Assembly (NCBI RefSeq): GCF_014237455.1
Contig: NZ_JABZFL010000053.1
Span: forward strand, 1-54,686
Source of the DNA: Desulfobacula sp.
GTDB lineage: Bacteria > Desulfobacterota > Desulfobacteria > Desulfobacterales > Desulfobacteraceae
DNA: 54,686 nucleotides
Direction of reading: 5' to 3'
Within the stretch, counting starts at the first letter, position 1. Every line of letters begins with the position of its first letter. Of the stretch, positions 24,608 through 34,187 are shown piece by piece. The notes under the pieces were generated by a model. The model saw nothing but the letters and a program-made list of their open reading frames with translations. It did no database searches and was not told where the DNA came from. The translations under genes were made by a program, and so were the position numbers.

Positions 24608-26017
24608 ATGACCCCTGTTGATGAAAAAAAATGGAAAATTTTTTTCCTTGTTGCAACCTCAATTTTTATGTCAACCCTGGATTCCAGTATTGTCAATGTT
24701 GCACTCCCTTATATGATGCAGGATTTGCAAACAGATATGCAAACCATTCAGTGGGTGGTCTTAATTTACCTTATGACTATTTCCTCTTTGCTTTTAACCT
24801 TTGGCAGGCTTTCTGATATTAAAGGCAGGAGATCTGTGTATGTCCTGGGGTTTGCCATATTTGTGGCGGGTTCTCTATTATGTGCTATGGCCCGAACGCC
24901 TCAATTTTTAATCGTTTCCAGGAGTGTACAAGGGTGTGGAGCTTCTATGCTGATGGCCTGTTCACCAGCCCTGATTGTAGATGTTTTCCCTGTCCAGGAG
25001 CGGGGAAAAGCACTTGGGATGATCGGGGCCGTGGTTGCTGCCGGACTCACGACCGGACCGGTCGTTGGCGGACTTATTCTTGAATATCTTTCCTGGCGGT
25101 TCATTTTTTATATCAATATTCCCATTGGGATTGCTGCTGCCATAGGGGGAATGTTTATTTTAAAAAGCGTTCATACGGCCCGGGGAAGTTATGAGCCCAT
25201 GGATAAAACAGGAAGTGTTTTATTGATCATTATGATATCAAGCCTGATTATTTTTTTAACACAATTGTCCAAGTGGGGGATCGCTTCAATTCTATCCCTC
25301 TCATTTGCAGGTCTTTGCATTCTGGCAAGTATCGGTTTTGTGACAAATGAGGCAAGATCAGACTATCCCTTGTTTGATATGGAACTTTTGAAAATAAAAT
25401 TATTTTTATTTCCAGTGATTTCTTCGGCTATTTTATTTGCGGCTCTTTTTGTTATTGTTTTTATGATGCCGTTTTACCTGACATATCCCTGTGGTTTTTC
25501 CGCATCAAAAACAGGGTTGATCATGATTGTCCTTTTTTTGTTCCTTTTATTTGTAAGTCCCGTGTCAGGAATGCTGTATGATACGTTTGGTTCAAGGCGT
25601 TTATGTATGATGGGTATGAGTGTCTTGGCAGTGTCTTTGATTTCATTAATGCATGTTCATCCGTCCATGGGTGTTTTATCAATCCTGTGGCGGATTGCCC
25701 TTGCCGGAATCGGAACAGCGCTTTATGTGTCTCCCAATAATACGGCCATTATGAGTTGCGTGCCGTTGTCAAGACGCGGAATCGCCTCCGGGGCTGTTGC
25801 TACAGCCAGGAACCTTGGGATGGTGGTCGGAGTTGCGCTGGCCGGATTGATTTTTACAAGTTCTTTTTCAATGCTTACAAATGGTTCAAGCCTTGAAAAT
25901 TATCTGGCATCAATGGAACCTTTTTTTATGATCAGTTTTAAGCGAACAATGCTGATGGGTGCTATTCTTTCAATTTTTGGAATAGGGGTAACCTTTGCCA
26001 GGGGCAAAGACCACTGA
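24608..26017 (+). CDS. MFS multidrug exporter, DHA2 (EmrB/QacA) type
   Basis: 469 residues with about 14 transmembrane segments, as in drug:H+ antiporter family 2. Motifs: LDSSIVNVALPYMMQDLQT (motif D1), GRLSDIKGRR (motif A), QGCGASMLMACSPALI (motif B) and AAGLTTGPVVGGLILEYLSWRF (motif C plus), FINIPIG-like FYINIPIG. It would export a toxic compound using the proton gradient. No EmrA-like fusion protein is nearby. It is followed by an alpha/beta hydrolase 31 bp downstream. AAAAGA upstream is a weak Shine-Dalgarno. Confidence 0.9.
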   Translation: MTPVDEKKWKIFFLVATSIFMSTLDSSIVNVALPYMMQDLQTDMQTIQWVVLIYLMTISSLLLTFGRLSDIKGRRSVYVLGFAIFVAGSLLCAMARTPQFLIVSRSVQGCGASMLMACSPALIVDVFPVQERGKALGMIGAVVAAGLTTGPVVGGLILEYLSWRFIFYINIPIGIAAAIGGMFILKSVHTARGSYEPMDKTGSVLLIIMISSLIIFLTQLSKWGIASILSLSFAGLCILASIGFVTNEARSDYPLFDMELLKIKLFLFPVISSAILFAALFVIVFMMPFYLTYPCGFSASKTGLIMIVLFLFLLFVSPVSGMLYDTFGSRRLCMMGMSVLAVSLISLMHVHPSMGVLSILWRIALAGIGTALYVSPNNTAIMSCVPLSRRGIASGAVATARNLGMVVGVALAGLIFTSSFSMLTNGSSLENYLASMEPFFMISFKRTMLMGAILSIFGIGVTFARGKDH

Positions 26018-26048
26018 ATAAAGAATGATTTCGTCAGGAGGAGGGTGT

Positions 26049-26843
26049 ATGGTACAATTGAATACGAAAAATTTCTCAGTTTTGGATCAGCCTCAAGTTT
26101 TAAGGCATCTTTTCCATCCACGATTTGAAGACAGCTTAAGGCAGACAGGAAACAACCGGGATGACATAATGATCCAGGTTGACGAAGATGTTCAGGTGGG
26201 GGCATCATTTCATTTTGTAAAGAACGATGCCCCCTTGATACTTTTTTTTCATGGCAATGGGGAAATTGTTTCGGATTATGACGATTTCGGATGTCTGTAT
26301 AATGATATGGGGATCAATTTTTTTGTGGTGGATTACCGGGGATACGGAAGATCAACAGGTACTGCATCTGTCACATCAATGATGACGGATTGCCTTAGGG
26401 TTTTTGATTTTGTCCTGGCGTATATGTCAAACATGAAATTGACCGGTCCTCTCTGTGTCATGGGAAGATCTTTGGGCAGTGCTTCTGTAATTGAACTTTG
26501 TGCCACAAGAGCAAATGATTTTAAATGTCTGATTATTGAAAGTGGATTTGCCTGGGCGGCACCATTGCTGCAAAAGCTTGGTATTAATCCTCAGATCATC
26601 GGCTTTAAGGAAGAACAGGGTTTTGAAAATATTGATAAAATCAAGACGTTTTCAAAACCCTGTCTGGTGATTCATGCTCAATTTGACCACATCATCCCAT
26701 TTTCAGATGGTCAGGCTCTCTTTGATGCATGTGCGTCAAGCGATAAAACACTTTTGGAGATCAAGGGGGCAAATCATAATGATATTTTTATGAGAGGAAT
26801 GGGCCAATACCTGGAACATATTAAAAAGATCTGCCTTCAATAG
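26049..26843 (+). CDS. Alpha/beta hydrolase
   Basis: 264 residues. Oxyanion and strand region LILFFHGNGEIVSDYDDF, the YRGYGRSTGT loop, nucleophile elbow GRSLGSAS, acid HAQFDHIIPF and histidine GANHNDIF give a complete hydrolase core of the BEM46/ABHD13-like group. No signal peptide. I start at the ATG at 26049, which has AGGAGGAGG upstream, rather than the ATG at 26025, which has none. Probably co-transcribed with the MFS gene; substrate unknown. Confidence 0.85.
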   Translation: MVQLNTKNFSVLDQPQVLRHLFHPRFEDSLRQTGNNRDDIMIQVDEDVQVGASFHFVKNDAPLILFFHGNGEIVSDYDDFGCLYNDMGINFFVVDYRGYGRSTGTASVTSMMTDCLRVFDFVLAYMSNMKLTGPLCVMGRSLGSASVIELCATRANDFKCLIIESGFAWAAPLLQKLGINPQIIGFKEEQGFENIDKIKTFSKPCLVIHAQFDHIIPFSDGQALFDACASSDKTLLEIKGANHNDIFMRGMGQYLEHIKKICLQ

Positions 26844-26846
26844 ACC

Positions 26847-27368
26847 CTATTTTTTCTCAAAAGGAATGATAAAAACCGGAACCCGGGATCGTTTCAATAC
26901 CTTTCTGACCATATTGTTTCCCATGGCATCTGCCAGGAGTCCCTGCTGTTTGCATCCCATAACAATCAAGTCGCAGCCTTCCTCTTTAACAGTTGATGTG
27001 ATTTCATCAGCAATGGAACGACCTTCAGCTACCAGAATTTTTGAAATCAGGGAATTGTTCTCAGATTCGTCTTTGTTTTGTTCGGCGCCTTCAAAAAAAC
27101 CGGCAATGGCCTGACGGATTCTCAGGGCATCAATATTTTTTCCTATCAGAATGTCTTTTGCCTCGTTTCGATGCTTGGATTTTAAGTTTTGATATAATTG
27201 TTCACCAAAGGCCATGCGGACTTGATTTTCAGAATGCTCTTCCATCACATGAAGAACGATGATATTGGCATTATGGAAGGTGGCTAAAGTTGCAGCATGC
27301 TCAAAAACCTGCCTCATATCAGCAGAAAGATCAGATGCAAAAAGGATATTTTTTGTCGGTTGAATCAT
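26847..27368 (-). CDS. Universal stress protein (UspA family)
   Basis: 173-residue single-domain Usp. The N-terminal strand NILFASDLSADMRQVFEHA and the C-terminal nucleotide-binding pattern MGCKQQGLLADAMGNNMVRKVLKRSRVPVFII mark the family; the motif GxxG-(9)-G-S/T is only partly kept (GCKQQG-LLADAMG-N), so ATP binding is uncertain. An insertion of about 25 residues (IDALRIRQAIAGFFEGAEQ followed by an acidic stretch) is common in the longer Usp proteins of sulfate reducers. Convergent with the hydrolase gene, 3 bp apart. Confidence 0.88.
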   Translation of the reverse strand: MIQPTKNILFASDLSADMRQVFEHAATLATFHNANIIVLHVMEEHSENQVRMAFGEQLYQNLKSKHRNEAKDILIGKNIDALRIRQAIAGFFEGAEQNKDESENNSLISKILVAEGRSIADEITSTVKEEGCDLIVMGCKQQGLLADAMGNNMVRKVLKRSRVPVFIIPFEKK

Positions 27369-27431
27369 TTTCAGTACCCCCGTATTTTTATTTAAGGAAC
27401 GGTTATTTTAGTGTTTTATTACCTATATTAA

Positions 27432-27716
27432 TTAATTGAGCCTGTAATCAGCTCTTTTTTTTAATTCTTTGCCACATTTAAAGAAGGGAAGTTTTTTAGG
27501 ATCAATCTGAACAATTTCTCCTGTTTTCGGATTCCTGCCGGTATAGGATTTATATTCTTTCAGATGAAAGGACCATAGTCCCCTCAGTTCAACTCGATTC
27601 CCATTTGTCAGGGCATTTGCCATCTCAAAAAAAAATAAATTCACAACGTCAGTTGCTTCATTTTGACTCAGAGAACATCTGTTTTTCAGTGTTTCAATCA
27701 ATTTAAGCTTATTCAC
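27432..27716 (-). CDS. HU/IHF-family DNA-binding protein
   Basis: 94-residue nucleoid protein that bends DNA as a dimer. The family hairpin arm contains GRNPKTGEIVQIDPKKLPFF, with the intercalating proline in GRNPKTG; it ends FKCGKELKKR as in IHF subunits. The expected GFGxF turn is altered to GLWSF. Start is GTG at 27716 with GGAGAG 5 nt upstream. It is a single gene between a Usp and a Dus gene. Confidence 0.92.
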   Translation of the reverse strand: MNKLKLIETLKNRCSLSQNEATDVVNLFFFEMANALTNGNRVELRGLWSFHLKEYKSYTGRNPKTGEIVQIDPKKLPFFKCGKELKKRADYRLN

Positions 27717-27806
27717 TTATTCTCTCCATATTATTAATATACACCCCGAATTATTCTCTATATATAATAAAAAAATTAATGATAATTCAATAGGTAAAAT
27801 TTCTAT

Positions 27807-28769
27807 CTATTTATTAAATTCAAGTTCGGCTTTGAAAAACCGTTTTACCATATCCTGGTATTTAGCAATAGAGGTGGTTTTCAGTATGTTTTTAAGCGGT
27901 TTTTTGCTTTGTTTGAAAGACGGGCCAAGATAGCTCCAGAATCCTTTCATTCGTCCGGTTAAATGAGCTGGGCCGGAGAATATTTTTTCGTAGCTGTCAA
28001 AAAGATCATCATGAAAATCTTTTAATCGTGCAGTTTGATTTTTTTTTACGATAATTCTTTTTATATCCTCTGCAAGGAATGGATTGGAAAGAATGCCCCG
28101 GCCAATCATGAATCGTCTGGTATGGGGGAATTTTTTTTGGACAGCATGGAATGAATTTAAATTCGTTATATCACCGTTATAAGTGAGCGAGTGCCGGGTG
28201 TAAAGAAGTGCTTTCGCAAAGGCATCATGATCTGATGTCCCCTCATACATCTGTAGCCCGGTTCTGGGGTGAAGAATGATTTCATCTAAGGGATATTTAT
28301 CCAAAACAGGCAAGACTTTGAAAATTTCATCTTTTGATCTTCTGCCCAACCGGAGCTTTATAGAAAGTGTATTTGAAATTTTGGACAGCACGGTATCCAG
28401 GAAAGCATCAATTTCCTCAGGATACATTAAAAGCCCTGACCCTCTCTTTTTTTTTGCAATTTTTGAATGGGGGCAGCCCAGGTTCCAGTTTATTTTTTTC
28501 AATCCCATTTCATAAAGATGATCTGCAAGAAATATGAAGTCTTTGGCGACATTTCCAAGGATTTGAGGGACCACAAAAAGGGTTTTATTATTTTCAGGAT
28601 CCACATCTTTTATCCTGGAGGGTTTTAGTCGCATTTGGCCCATGGTTGAAATAAACGGGGCCACAGCCTCATCTACGCCTGAGAAATGATCTGAAAATAC
28701 ATTTCGATAAGTAACATCGGTAAACCCCTGAATAGGGGCAAGTATTATTGTGGTATCGTCTTTTTCCAT
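27807..28769 (-). CDS. tRNA-dihydrouridine synthase family protein
   Basis: 320 residues, second Dus paralogue in the window. FMN-barrel motifs: LAPIQGFTDVTYRNVF, INWNLGCPHSKIAKKKRGSGLLMYP with the catalytic Cys, LSIKLRLGRRS, ILHPRTGLQMYEG, LTYNGDI and MIGRGILSNPFLAEDI. It belongs to a different branch from the DusB-like protein, closer in style to DusC-like sequences. It is divergent from the acyl-CoA synthetase. The Shine-Dalgarno before the ATG is weak. Confidence 0.88.
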   Translation of the reverse strand: MEKDDTTIILAPIQGFTDVTYRNVFSDHFSGVDEAVAPFISTMGQMRLKPSRIKDVDPENNKTLFVVPQILGNVAKDFIFLADHLYEMGLKKINWNLGCPHSKIAKKKRGSGLLMYPEEIDAFLDTVLSKISNTLSIKLRLGRRSKDEIFKVLPVLDKYPLDEIILHPRTGLQMYEGTSDHDAFAKALLYTRHSLTYNGDITNLNSFHAVQKKFPHTRRFMIGRGILSNPFLAEDIKRIIVKKNQTARLKDFHDDLFDSYEKIFSGPAHLTGRMKGFWSYLGPSFKQSKKPLKNILKTTSIAKYQDMVKRFFKAELEFNK

Positions 28770-28825
28770 ACAGAGGTGTTCGGTTTAAATAATTTATTAA
28801 ATCTACAAAAAATTAGAAAAAAAAA

Positions 28826-28855
28826 TTGACAAATATAATTATGATCAATTATACA
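28826..28855 (+). promoter_or_regulatory. Promoter of the acyl-CoA synthetase gene
   Basis: Perfect TTGACA (28826-28831), 18-bp spacer, TATACA (28850-28855), 65 bp before the ATG. Confidence 0.65.
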
Positions 28856-28920
28856 ATCCATAGTTTTGGTCTTAATTTATATATAACATTAAAATAGATT
28901 GCAAGGAGTGTTTTAAGGGA

Positions 28921-30687
28921 ATGAAAGAGTTTTTCAAAGAGGTTATCCGGATAAATATGATGGAAGAAGCCCTGGACAAGGAAGAGCGTGCCCAAAAACT
29001 GTTTGCCCGGTTAAATGTCATGGAACCGCCTGAATATTTTAATTGGGCCGCTGATATATTTGAAGATCTTCATGTCAAGGAGACTCCTGAAAAAGAAGCC
29101 TTGATCTGGACAGATATCGATACTTTGGAGACCAAAACTTATTCTTACAGAACCTTATCACAAAGGGCAAATCAACTGATAAATTTCTTTTTAAAATCAG
29201 GGATTGAAAAAGGGGATAATTTTTATATGATGAGTCCTGTCTTGCCTGAAAGCTGGTTTGCGGGACTTGCCTGCATTAAGGCGGGAATGGTCAATATCCC
29301 AACAGCGACTACAATGAGTCAAAGAGAGTTGGAATTCAGGTTTGAAACTTATTTTCCCAAGGCTATCGTGGCAGATGAAGATTCTGCATGCCTGATTGAT
29401 AAAGCGCTTGAAGAAATAGATATTGAACCGACACTCAAACTGGTTTTGGGACAAAAAGAGGGCTGGATATCATTTGAAACAATTGAAAATGAATCCCTTG
29501 AAGCTAAGGCTGCAAAGACAAGATCTGATGATATTCTTTTCTGCTTTTTCACTTCCGGGACAACCGGTCTTCCTAAAAGGGTCGGACACACAGCAGTATC
29601 GTATCCTGTGGGACATTTGTCAACCACAGTGATGATTGGTATAAAACCTGATGATGTTCATCATAACCTGAGTGCACCCGGATGGGCAAAATGGGCATGG
29701 TCCAGCTTTTTTGCCCCCTTTAATGTCGGTGCCACAACAACCGGGTTTAAATTTTCATTCCTGGATGGAGAACAATATCTTGATGCTGTTTCACGGCATG
29801 GAGTGACAACGTTTTGTGCGCCTCCAACCGCCTGGAGAATGTTTGTGAATATGAATCTTGACTCTTTTAACCTGTCCTGTTTAAAGCAATCTATCAGTGC
29901 CGGAGAACCCTTGAATCCCGATGTGATTGAAAAATGGAAAAATCATACTGATACAGAGATAAGGGACTTTTACGGTCAGACTGAATCCACAGCCATGATT
30001 GGAAACCCTCCCTGGATGAAAGGTAAAATGCGATCCGGATCTTTTGGGTATCCTTCTTTCATGTATGATGTGGCTTTGGCCGATAATGAAGGCAATGAGA
30101 TCACTGAAGCGGACCAGGCGGGCCATATTGTGGTTAAACTCGATAAATGGCGGGCTATTGGGCTCTTTTCAGAATATATTGGCAGTCCTGAAAAAATGAG
30201 TTCTGTTTTCGTGGATAATTATTATTATACCGGCGACCGGGCATCTTTTGATGAAGACGGGTATTGGTGGTTTGTGGGCAGGGCAGATGATGTGATTAAA
30301 TCCTCGGATTACAGGATTGGTCCTTTTGAAGTTGAAAGTGCCCTTGTGGAATATCCTGCCGTAGCAGAAGCGGCAGTCATCGGTGCGCCTGATCCAAATC
30401 GATATCAGCTTGTTAAAGCCTATGTGATTTTAAATCCAAGTTATCAGGCTTCGAGGGAACTGGCGCTGAAACTTTTTAAACATACCATCACCATTTTACC
30501 AAAATTTAAAATCCCAAGAATCATAGAGTTTGTTTCTGAAGTTCCAAAGACCATCAGCGGCAAAATCAGGCGAATTGAATTAAGACAAATTGAGATTGCC
30601 AAACAAGGGAAGGCGGTTGACGAAGAAATTAAGGAATATTTTTACTGGGATTTTCCGGAACTGAATTTAAAAAAGAAATTTACATAA
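28921..30687 (+). CDS. AMP-forming acyl-CoA synthetase (MACS-like)
   Basis: 588 residues of the ANL superfamily, resembling medium-chain acyl-CoA synthetases: FNWAADIFEDLHVKETPEKE near the start, P-loop FFTSGTTGLPKRVGHT, GAPGWAKWAWSSFFAPF-like gating region (SAPGWAKWAWSSF), A5 DFYGQTESTAMIGN, A7 YYTGDRASFDEDGYWWFVGR, DDVIKSSDYRIGPFEVE, and A10 lysine PKTISGKIRR. It converts an acid, ATP and CoA to acyl-CoA. The substrate is not determined. It is convergent with the CoA-transferase-GNAT gene and overlaps it by 8 bp at the 3' ends. Confidence 0.87.
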   Translation: MKEFFKEVIRINMMEEALDKEERAQKLFARLNVMEPPEYFNWAADIFEDLHVKETPEKEALIWTDIDTLETKTYSYRTLSQRANQLINFFLKSGIEKGDNFYMMSPVLPESWFAGLACIKAGMVNIPTATTMSQRELEFRFETYFPKAIVADEDSACLIDKALEEIDIEPTLKLVLGQKEGWISFETIENESLEAKAAKTRSDDILFCFFTSGTTGLPKRVGHTAVSYPVGHLSTTVMIGIKPDDVHHNLSAPGWAKWAWSSFFAPFNVGATTTGFKFSFLDGEQYLDAVSRHGVTTFCAPPTAWRMFVNMNLDSFNLSCLKQSISAGEPLNPDVIEKWKNHTDTEIRDFYGQTESTAMIGNPPWMKGKMRSGSFGYPSFMYDVALADNEGNEITEADQAGHIVVKLDKWRAIGLFSEYIGSPEKMSSVFVDNYYYTGDRASFDEDGYWWFVGRADDVIKSSDYRIGPFEVESALVEYPAVAEAAVIGAPDPNRYQLVKAYVILNPSYQASRELALKLFKHTITILPKFKIPRIIEFVSEVPKTISGKIRRIELRQIEIAKQGKAVDEEIKEYFYWDFPELNLKKKFT

Positions 30688-32536
30688 AAGACATTTCAAC
30701 TTCCACTTCACCGCTACCGCTCCGTAAGAATTTTGCTGATGGATATTTTTTTTGGAATACATTGATCATTTTGCGGTTTTCAGCCAGAACCGTTGCTATA
30801 AATTGTTTGTAATTGTTCTCCTTTGCAATAGTTTCAAGGATTTTAAGAAGATATGATCCAATTCCCATTCCATGGAGCCTTTCCTTAACAAGAAATGCCA
30901 CTTCAGCGGAATCAGCATCTGCTTCAGCATAAGATCCAATCGCCACAATCTGTTTTCGTTTGCCCAACTGCATCAGTCCGATGATGGTCATGTTTCTTCG
31001 ATAATCCACCAGGGCCCATTGTTTTTGAAGCATATCCCTTGAAAAAATTTTTCGTTTGTTAAAAAATCTGTAATAAATAGAGTCTTCCTGCAAAGAATAG
31101 TAAAAATGCCTGGATTCAAACTCATCAGACGGTAAAAGGGGCCTGAAATCAACATTTTTTCCATTGGCCAGTTTTACTGAATGGTGGTATTGATCCAGGA
31201 ATAGAAGATCCTGAGTCGTTGGCGGGAGCTGATCCGGAAAAATGTAACGCCTTTTTTTTGCTTCTTCTATCAGGTTTTTCCTGAATTTCGGGTGAGCAAT
31301 CCGGGCAAGTTCCATAACCCGTTGATAGATGCTTTTCCTTCGCATCTCAGCAATGCCGTACTCAGTCACAATAATATCAATATCTCCCCTGGTGGTTGCC
31401 ACACCGGCACCTTCACTTAAGTGAGTGACAATTCTTGAAACCTCACCATTTTGGGCAGTGGATGGAATGATAATAATGGAAAAACCACCCTTTGACATGG
31501 CTGAACCCCGGATAAAATCAACCTGATCACCAATGCCGCTGTAAAAAAGATATCCCTTTGAATCTGTACAGACCTGGCCTGTCAGATCCACCTCAAGAGC
31601 AGAACTGATGGAAATAAAATTATCATTTTTTGCAATCACATTGGGGTCATTTACAAATTCTGAAGATTTAAAATAAAAAATGGGATTGTTGTCAACATAA
31701 TCATACAACTTTTTGGATCCCATGCACAGGGATGCAACAACCTTGTCCGGAAGGTATGATTTTTTTTTGTTGGTGATGACTTTTTTTTCAAATAAAGGCA
31801 AAAGTCCGTCCGTGATAACCTGTGTGTGGATACCCAGATCTTTTTTATCGGAAAGATAGGGGATGACAGCATCGGGCAGATGTCCGAATCCAATTTGCAG
31901 TGTAGCCCCGTCATCCACAAGCATATTGACATAATGGCCGATTCTTTCAACGATTTTCTGATTTTTCATTTCAGGAAGGGATTCCAGTATGGGCTCTTTA
32001 TGCTCTACAAGATAATCAATCTCATCAACATGGATAATACTGTCCCCCCAGGTTCTGGGCATTTCAGGATTGACCTGGGCGATGACAATATCTGCATTTT
32101 TCATCCCGGAAAGGGTGATGTCAACCGAGATCCCTAAACTACAGTAACCATGATCATCCGGCGGGCTGATCTGTATCAGGGCGACATCAAGGCCGATTTC
32201 GTGGTTTTCAAAAATGGTAGGGATCTGTGACAGATAAACTGGAATATAATCTATCTTTCCTTCAAAAGCAGCCTGCCGCATTAAAACAGAAATGAAAAAC
32301 AGTTTTATAGAGAATCTTGAAAGAAAATTTTTATCATTGACATATTTGGCAAGGGTGGTTGAAAGCATTTGGTAGATAACAATATCCTGAATGGATAAAT
32401 CTTCTACCATGGCTTTTATTAATCTTTGGGGCTCACCGCATCCAGTGCCGATAAAGACCCTTGATCCGTTTTTTATTTTTTTAACGCTCTCCTGCGTTGT
32501 AATCAGTTTGTCAGGGCAAACATTCCTAAGATTCAT
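30680..32536 (-). CDS. Acetyl-CoA hydrolase/CoA-transferase family protein fused to GNAT domain
   Basis: 618 residues. Residues about 1-440 are the two-part acetyl-CoA hydrolase/4-hydroxybutyrate CoA-transferase fold (SRVFIGTGCGEPQRLIKAMV, LQIGFGHLPDAVIPYLSDKK, LDL-TGQVCTDS, GGSMSKGGFSIII-like core, VVTEYGIAEMR). Residues about 460-618 are a GNAT acetyltransferase (AEVAFLVKERLHGMGIGSYL with the acetyl-CoA P-loop GMGIGS). At the position of the catalytic Glu of CoA-transferases (xHTExxxDG) this protein has Gln239 (GIHTQVITDG), whereas the neighbouring paralogue keeps Glu. This argues against classical ping-pong CoA transfer; it may bind CoA esters as a sensor or hydrolase and acetylate a protein, by analogy with fused acyl-CoA-synthetase/GNAT lysine acetyltransferases (inference). 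Confidence 0.85.
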   Translation of the reverse strand: MNLRNVCPDKLITTQESVKKIKNGSRVFIGTGCGEPQRLIKAMVEDLSIQDIVIYQMLSTTLAKYVNDKNFLSRFSIKLFFISVLMRQAAFEGKIDYIPVYLSQIPTIFENHEIGLDVALIQISPPDDHGYCSLGISVDITLSGMKNADIVIAQVNPEMPRTWGDSIIHVDEIDYLVEHKEPILESLPEMKNQKIVERIGHYVNMLVDDGATLQIGFGHLPDAVIPYLSDKKDLGIHTQVITDGLLPLFEKKVITNKKKSYLPDKVVASLCMGSKKLYDYVDNNPIFYFKSSEFVNDPNVIAKNDNFISISSALEVDLTGQVCTDSKGYLFYSGIGDQVDFIRGSAMSKGGFSIIIIPSTAQNGEVSRIVTHLSEGAGVATTRGDIDIIVTEYGIAEMRRKSIYQRVMELARIAHPKFRKNLIEEAKKRRYIFPDQLPPTTQDLLFLDQYHHSVKLANGKNVDFRPLLPSDEFESRHFYYSLQEDSIYYRFFNKRKIFSRDMLQKQWALVDYRRNMTIIGLMQLGKRKQIVAIGSYAEADADSAEVAFLVKERLHGMGIGSYLLKILETIAKENNYKQFIATVLAENRKMINVFQKKYPSAKFLRSGSGEVEVEMSFM

Positions 32537-32625
32537 TCAATTTCTCCTGCCGTGCCTGTGAAGGTGATTGAGTGCACTAATTATTAAATAATTTTAAACC
32601 AAAGTACAGGGAAAACAAGAGAGTT

Positions 32626-32655
32626 ATTTTTATTTTTAACATTTTTATTTTTAAC
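32626..32655. repeat. Two tandem 15-bp AT-rich repeats
   Basis: Two perfect, adjacent copies of ATTTTTATTTTTAAC in the spacer between the two CoA-transferase-family genes, followed by a third partial copy. Function unknown. Confidence 0.7.
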
Positions 32656-32684
32656 ATTCTGTTTTGGCAAGAGTTCTTAGGAAG

Positions 32685-34097
32685 TTATAGTTTAATTTTG
32701 CCGGTATACATGATGACACCCGGTGGTATCTTATCCAGTGAAAATCCTTTTGGCTTTGTAATTCTTGAATTATTATAAATTGTTTTTAAAAGGTCATCCC
32801 TGAAATCAGGATGTGAAATGCTCGCTATGGCAAGTGCTTTGAATCCGGTGGGCAGATCTCGTAAATCCGCAATGCCGTATTCGGTTACAATAACGACACC
32901 GTCATAGGCAGAAGCAGTCAGTGTGATGCCGGAGGGGTGAGCAGGGACAATTTTCGATGTTCCATTTCTTGCGCAGCTTCTCATGGCGATAATGGGAGTA
33001 CCGTATTTTTTATGGCTTAGTGCCCTTACAAAATCAGGCTGCCCGCCAACACCACCGTAATAGGTTGAGGGGTTAATATAATCTGCCCATACATTGCCTG
33101 TCAAATCCACACCGATGGCAGTATTGACTGAAAGGAAAGGGGCGCAGGCCTGGAGTTTTTGAGCTGAATTTGTATATATACAGGGCCTCATCTGAACCTG
33201 GGAGCGCATATGAACAAAATCATAAAGTTTTTTTGATCCCATAACCAGGCTTGTGGTACTGTATCCGGTATTAATCTTTTTTCTTTTGTTGTTAATGATC
33301 CCTTTTTCCTGAAGATGCATCAAACCATCCCCGTATAGCTCGGTCTGTACGCCAAGGTCTTTATAGCCAGCTGAACTGATAACGCCAATAACTGCATCGG
33401 GAATTTTCCCTATTCCCACCTGTAAGGTCATTCCATCATCGAGGAAATATTCGGTGATGAGTTCTCCTATCCTCCTTTCTTCATTGGAGAGATTGTCAAA
33501 ATCAGGAGCATCAAACGCATAGACAGGCTTAATGCCATCTTCAATAATGTAATCAATATCCTGCTCTGAAATGACACTTTGTCCCTGTGTGAAGGGCATG
33601 GAAGGGTCAAGCTCGGCAATAACAATCGTGGCGGTCTCAAGAGCTGAGTGGATGGCATCAACAGAAAGACCAAGGCTGTATTCACCGGTCATTTTATTTT
33701 GGCGTACTTTCATTATAACGACATCTATTTCGTAAGCACACCCTTTGCCGATCAGGCGGTCCATCGTTCCCAGAGTGCAGGGAAGATAGTATGCCCTTCC
33801 AGCATTGGCAGCATCCCTGACGGCACCTCCGGAGAAAATGGAGTAGGCTTTTACCCGGTCTTGCAGGCCGTCTTCGACATAGGGGACATTCCCTTGTAAA
33901 AGGATATGGATCATTTTCATAAAAGGAAGCTTGGGGCTTTCTTCCTTGATGGCTTCGGTCAGTGCTTCAATACTGGCAGTGGGGGTTGCAGCGTTTGAGC
34001 TGATATAGCAATTTATGTTGTCCCTGTTTCCAAAATGATTAACAAGGATTTTGCCGATATCTTTAAGTTTTATTTTAACCGGGTCTTTTTCCATATC
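32685..34097 (-). CDS. Acetyl-CoA hydrolase / 4-hydroxybutyrate CoA-transferase family protein
   Basis: 470 residues, CoA-transferase family I-like. The catalytic glutamate is E253 in DLGVQTELYGDG; other family marks are MTLQVGIGKIPDAVIG, TGNVWADYINPSTYYGGVGG, RNGTSKIVPAHPSG and VVIVTEYGIADLRDLPTG. It moves CoA between acyl groups and acetate or hydrolyses acetyl-CoA. I start at the ATG at 34097 (AAGGTAGAG upstream); the longer frame to 34187 adds a hydrophobic stretch that overlaps a plus-strand gene remnant and is not conserved family sequence. It lies 148 bp upstream of the GNAT fusion and may be in the same transcript. Confidence 0.86.
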   Translation of the reverse strand, partial: DMEKDPVKIKLKDIGKILVNHFGNRDNINCYISSNAATPTASIEALTEAIKEESPKLPFMKMIHILLQGNVPYVEDGLQDRVKAYSIFSGGAVRDAANAGRAYYLPCTLGTMDRLIGKGCAYEIDVVIMKVRQNKMTGEYSLGLSVDAIHSALETATIVIAELDPSMPFTQGQSVISEQDIDYIIEDGIKPVYAFDAPDFDNLSNEERRIGELITEYFLDDGMTLQVGIGKIPDAVIGVISSAGYKDLGVQTELYGDGLMHLQEKGIINNKRKKINTGYSTTSLVMGSKKLYDFVHMRSQVQMRPCIYTNSAQKLQACAPFLSVNTAIGVDLTGNVWADYINPSTYYGGVGGQPDFVRALSHKKYGTPIIAMRSCARNGTSKIVPAHPSGITLTASAYDGVVIVTEYGIADLRDLPTGFKALAIASISHPDFRDDLLKTIYNNSRITKPKGFSLDKIPPGVIMYTGKIKL

Positions 34098-34187
34098 TCT
34101 ACCTTGGAGTTGAATGGGTATGGTTGATTCGATTGCAAATGTGTCAATGGTAAAGACGATTATACTAAGGGAAAGCAAACAGAGCAA

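Noticed and set aside
34098-34187. 30-residue N-terminal extension of the CoA-transferase gene
   Set aside because: Hydrophobic, overlaps a flavodoxin remnant on the other strand, no Shine-Dalgarno, not family sequence.
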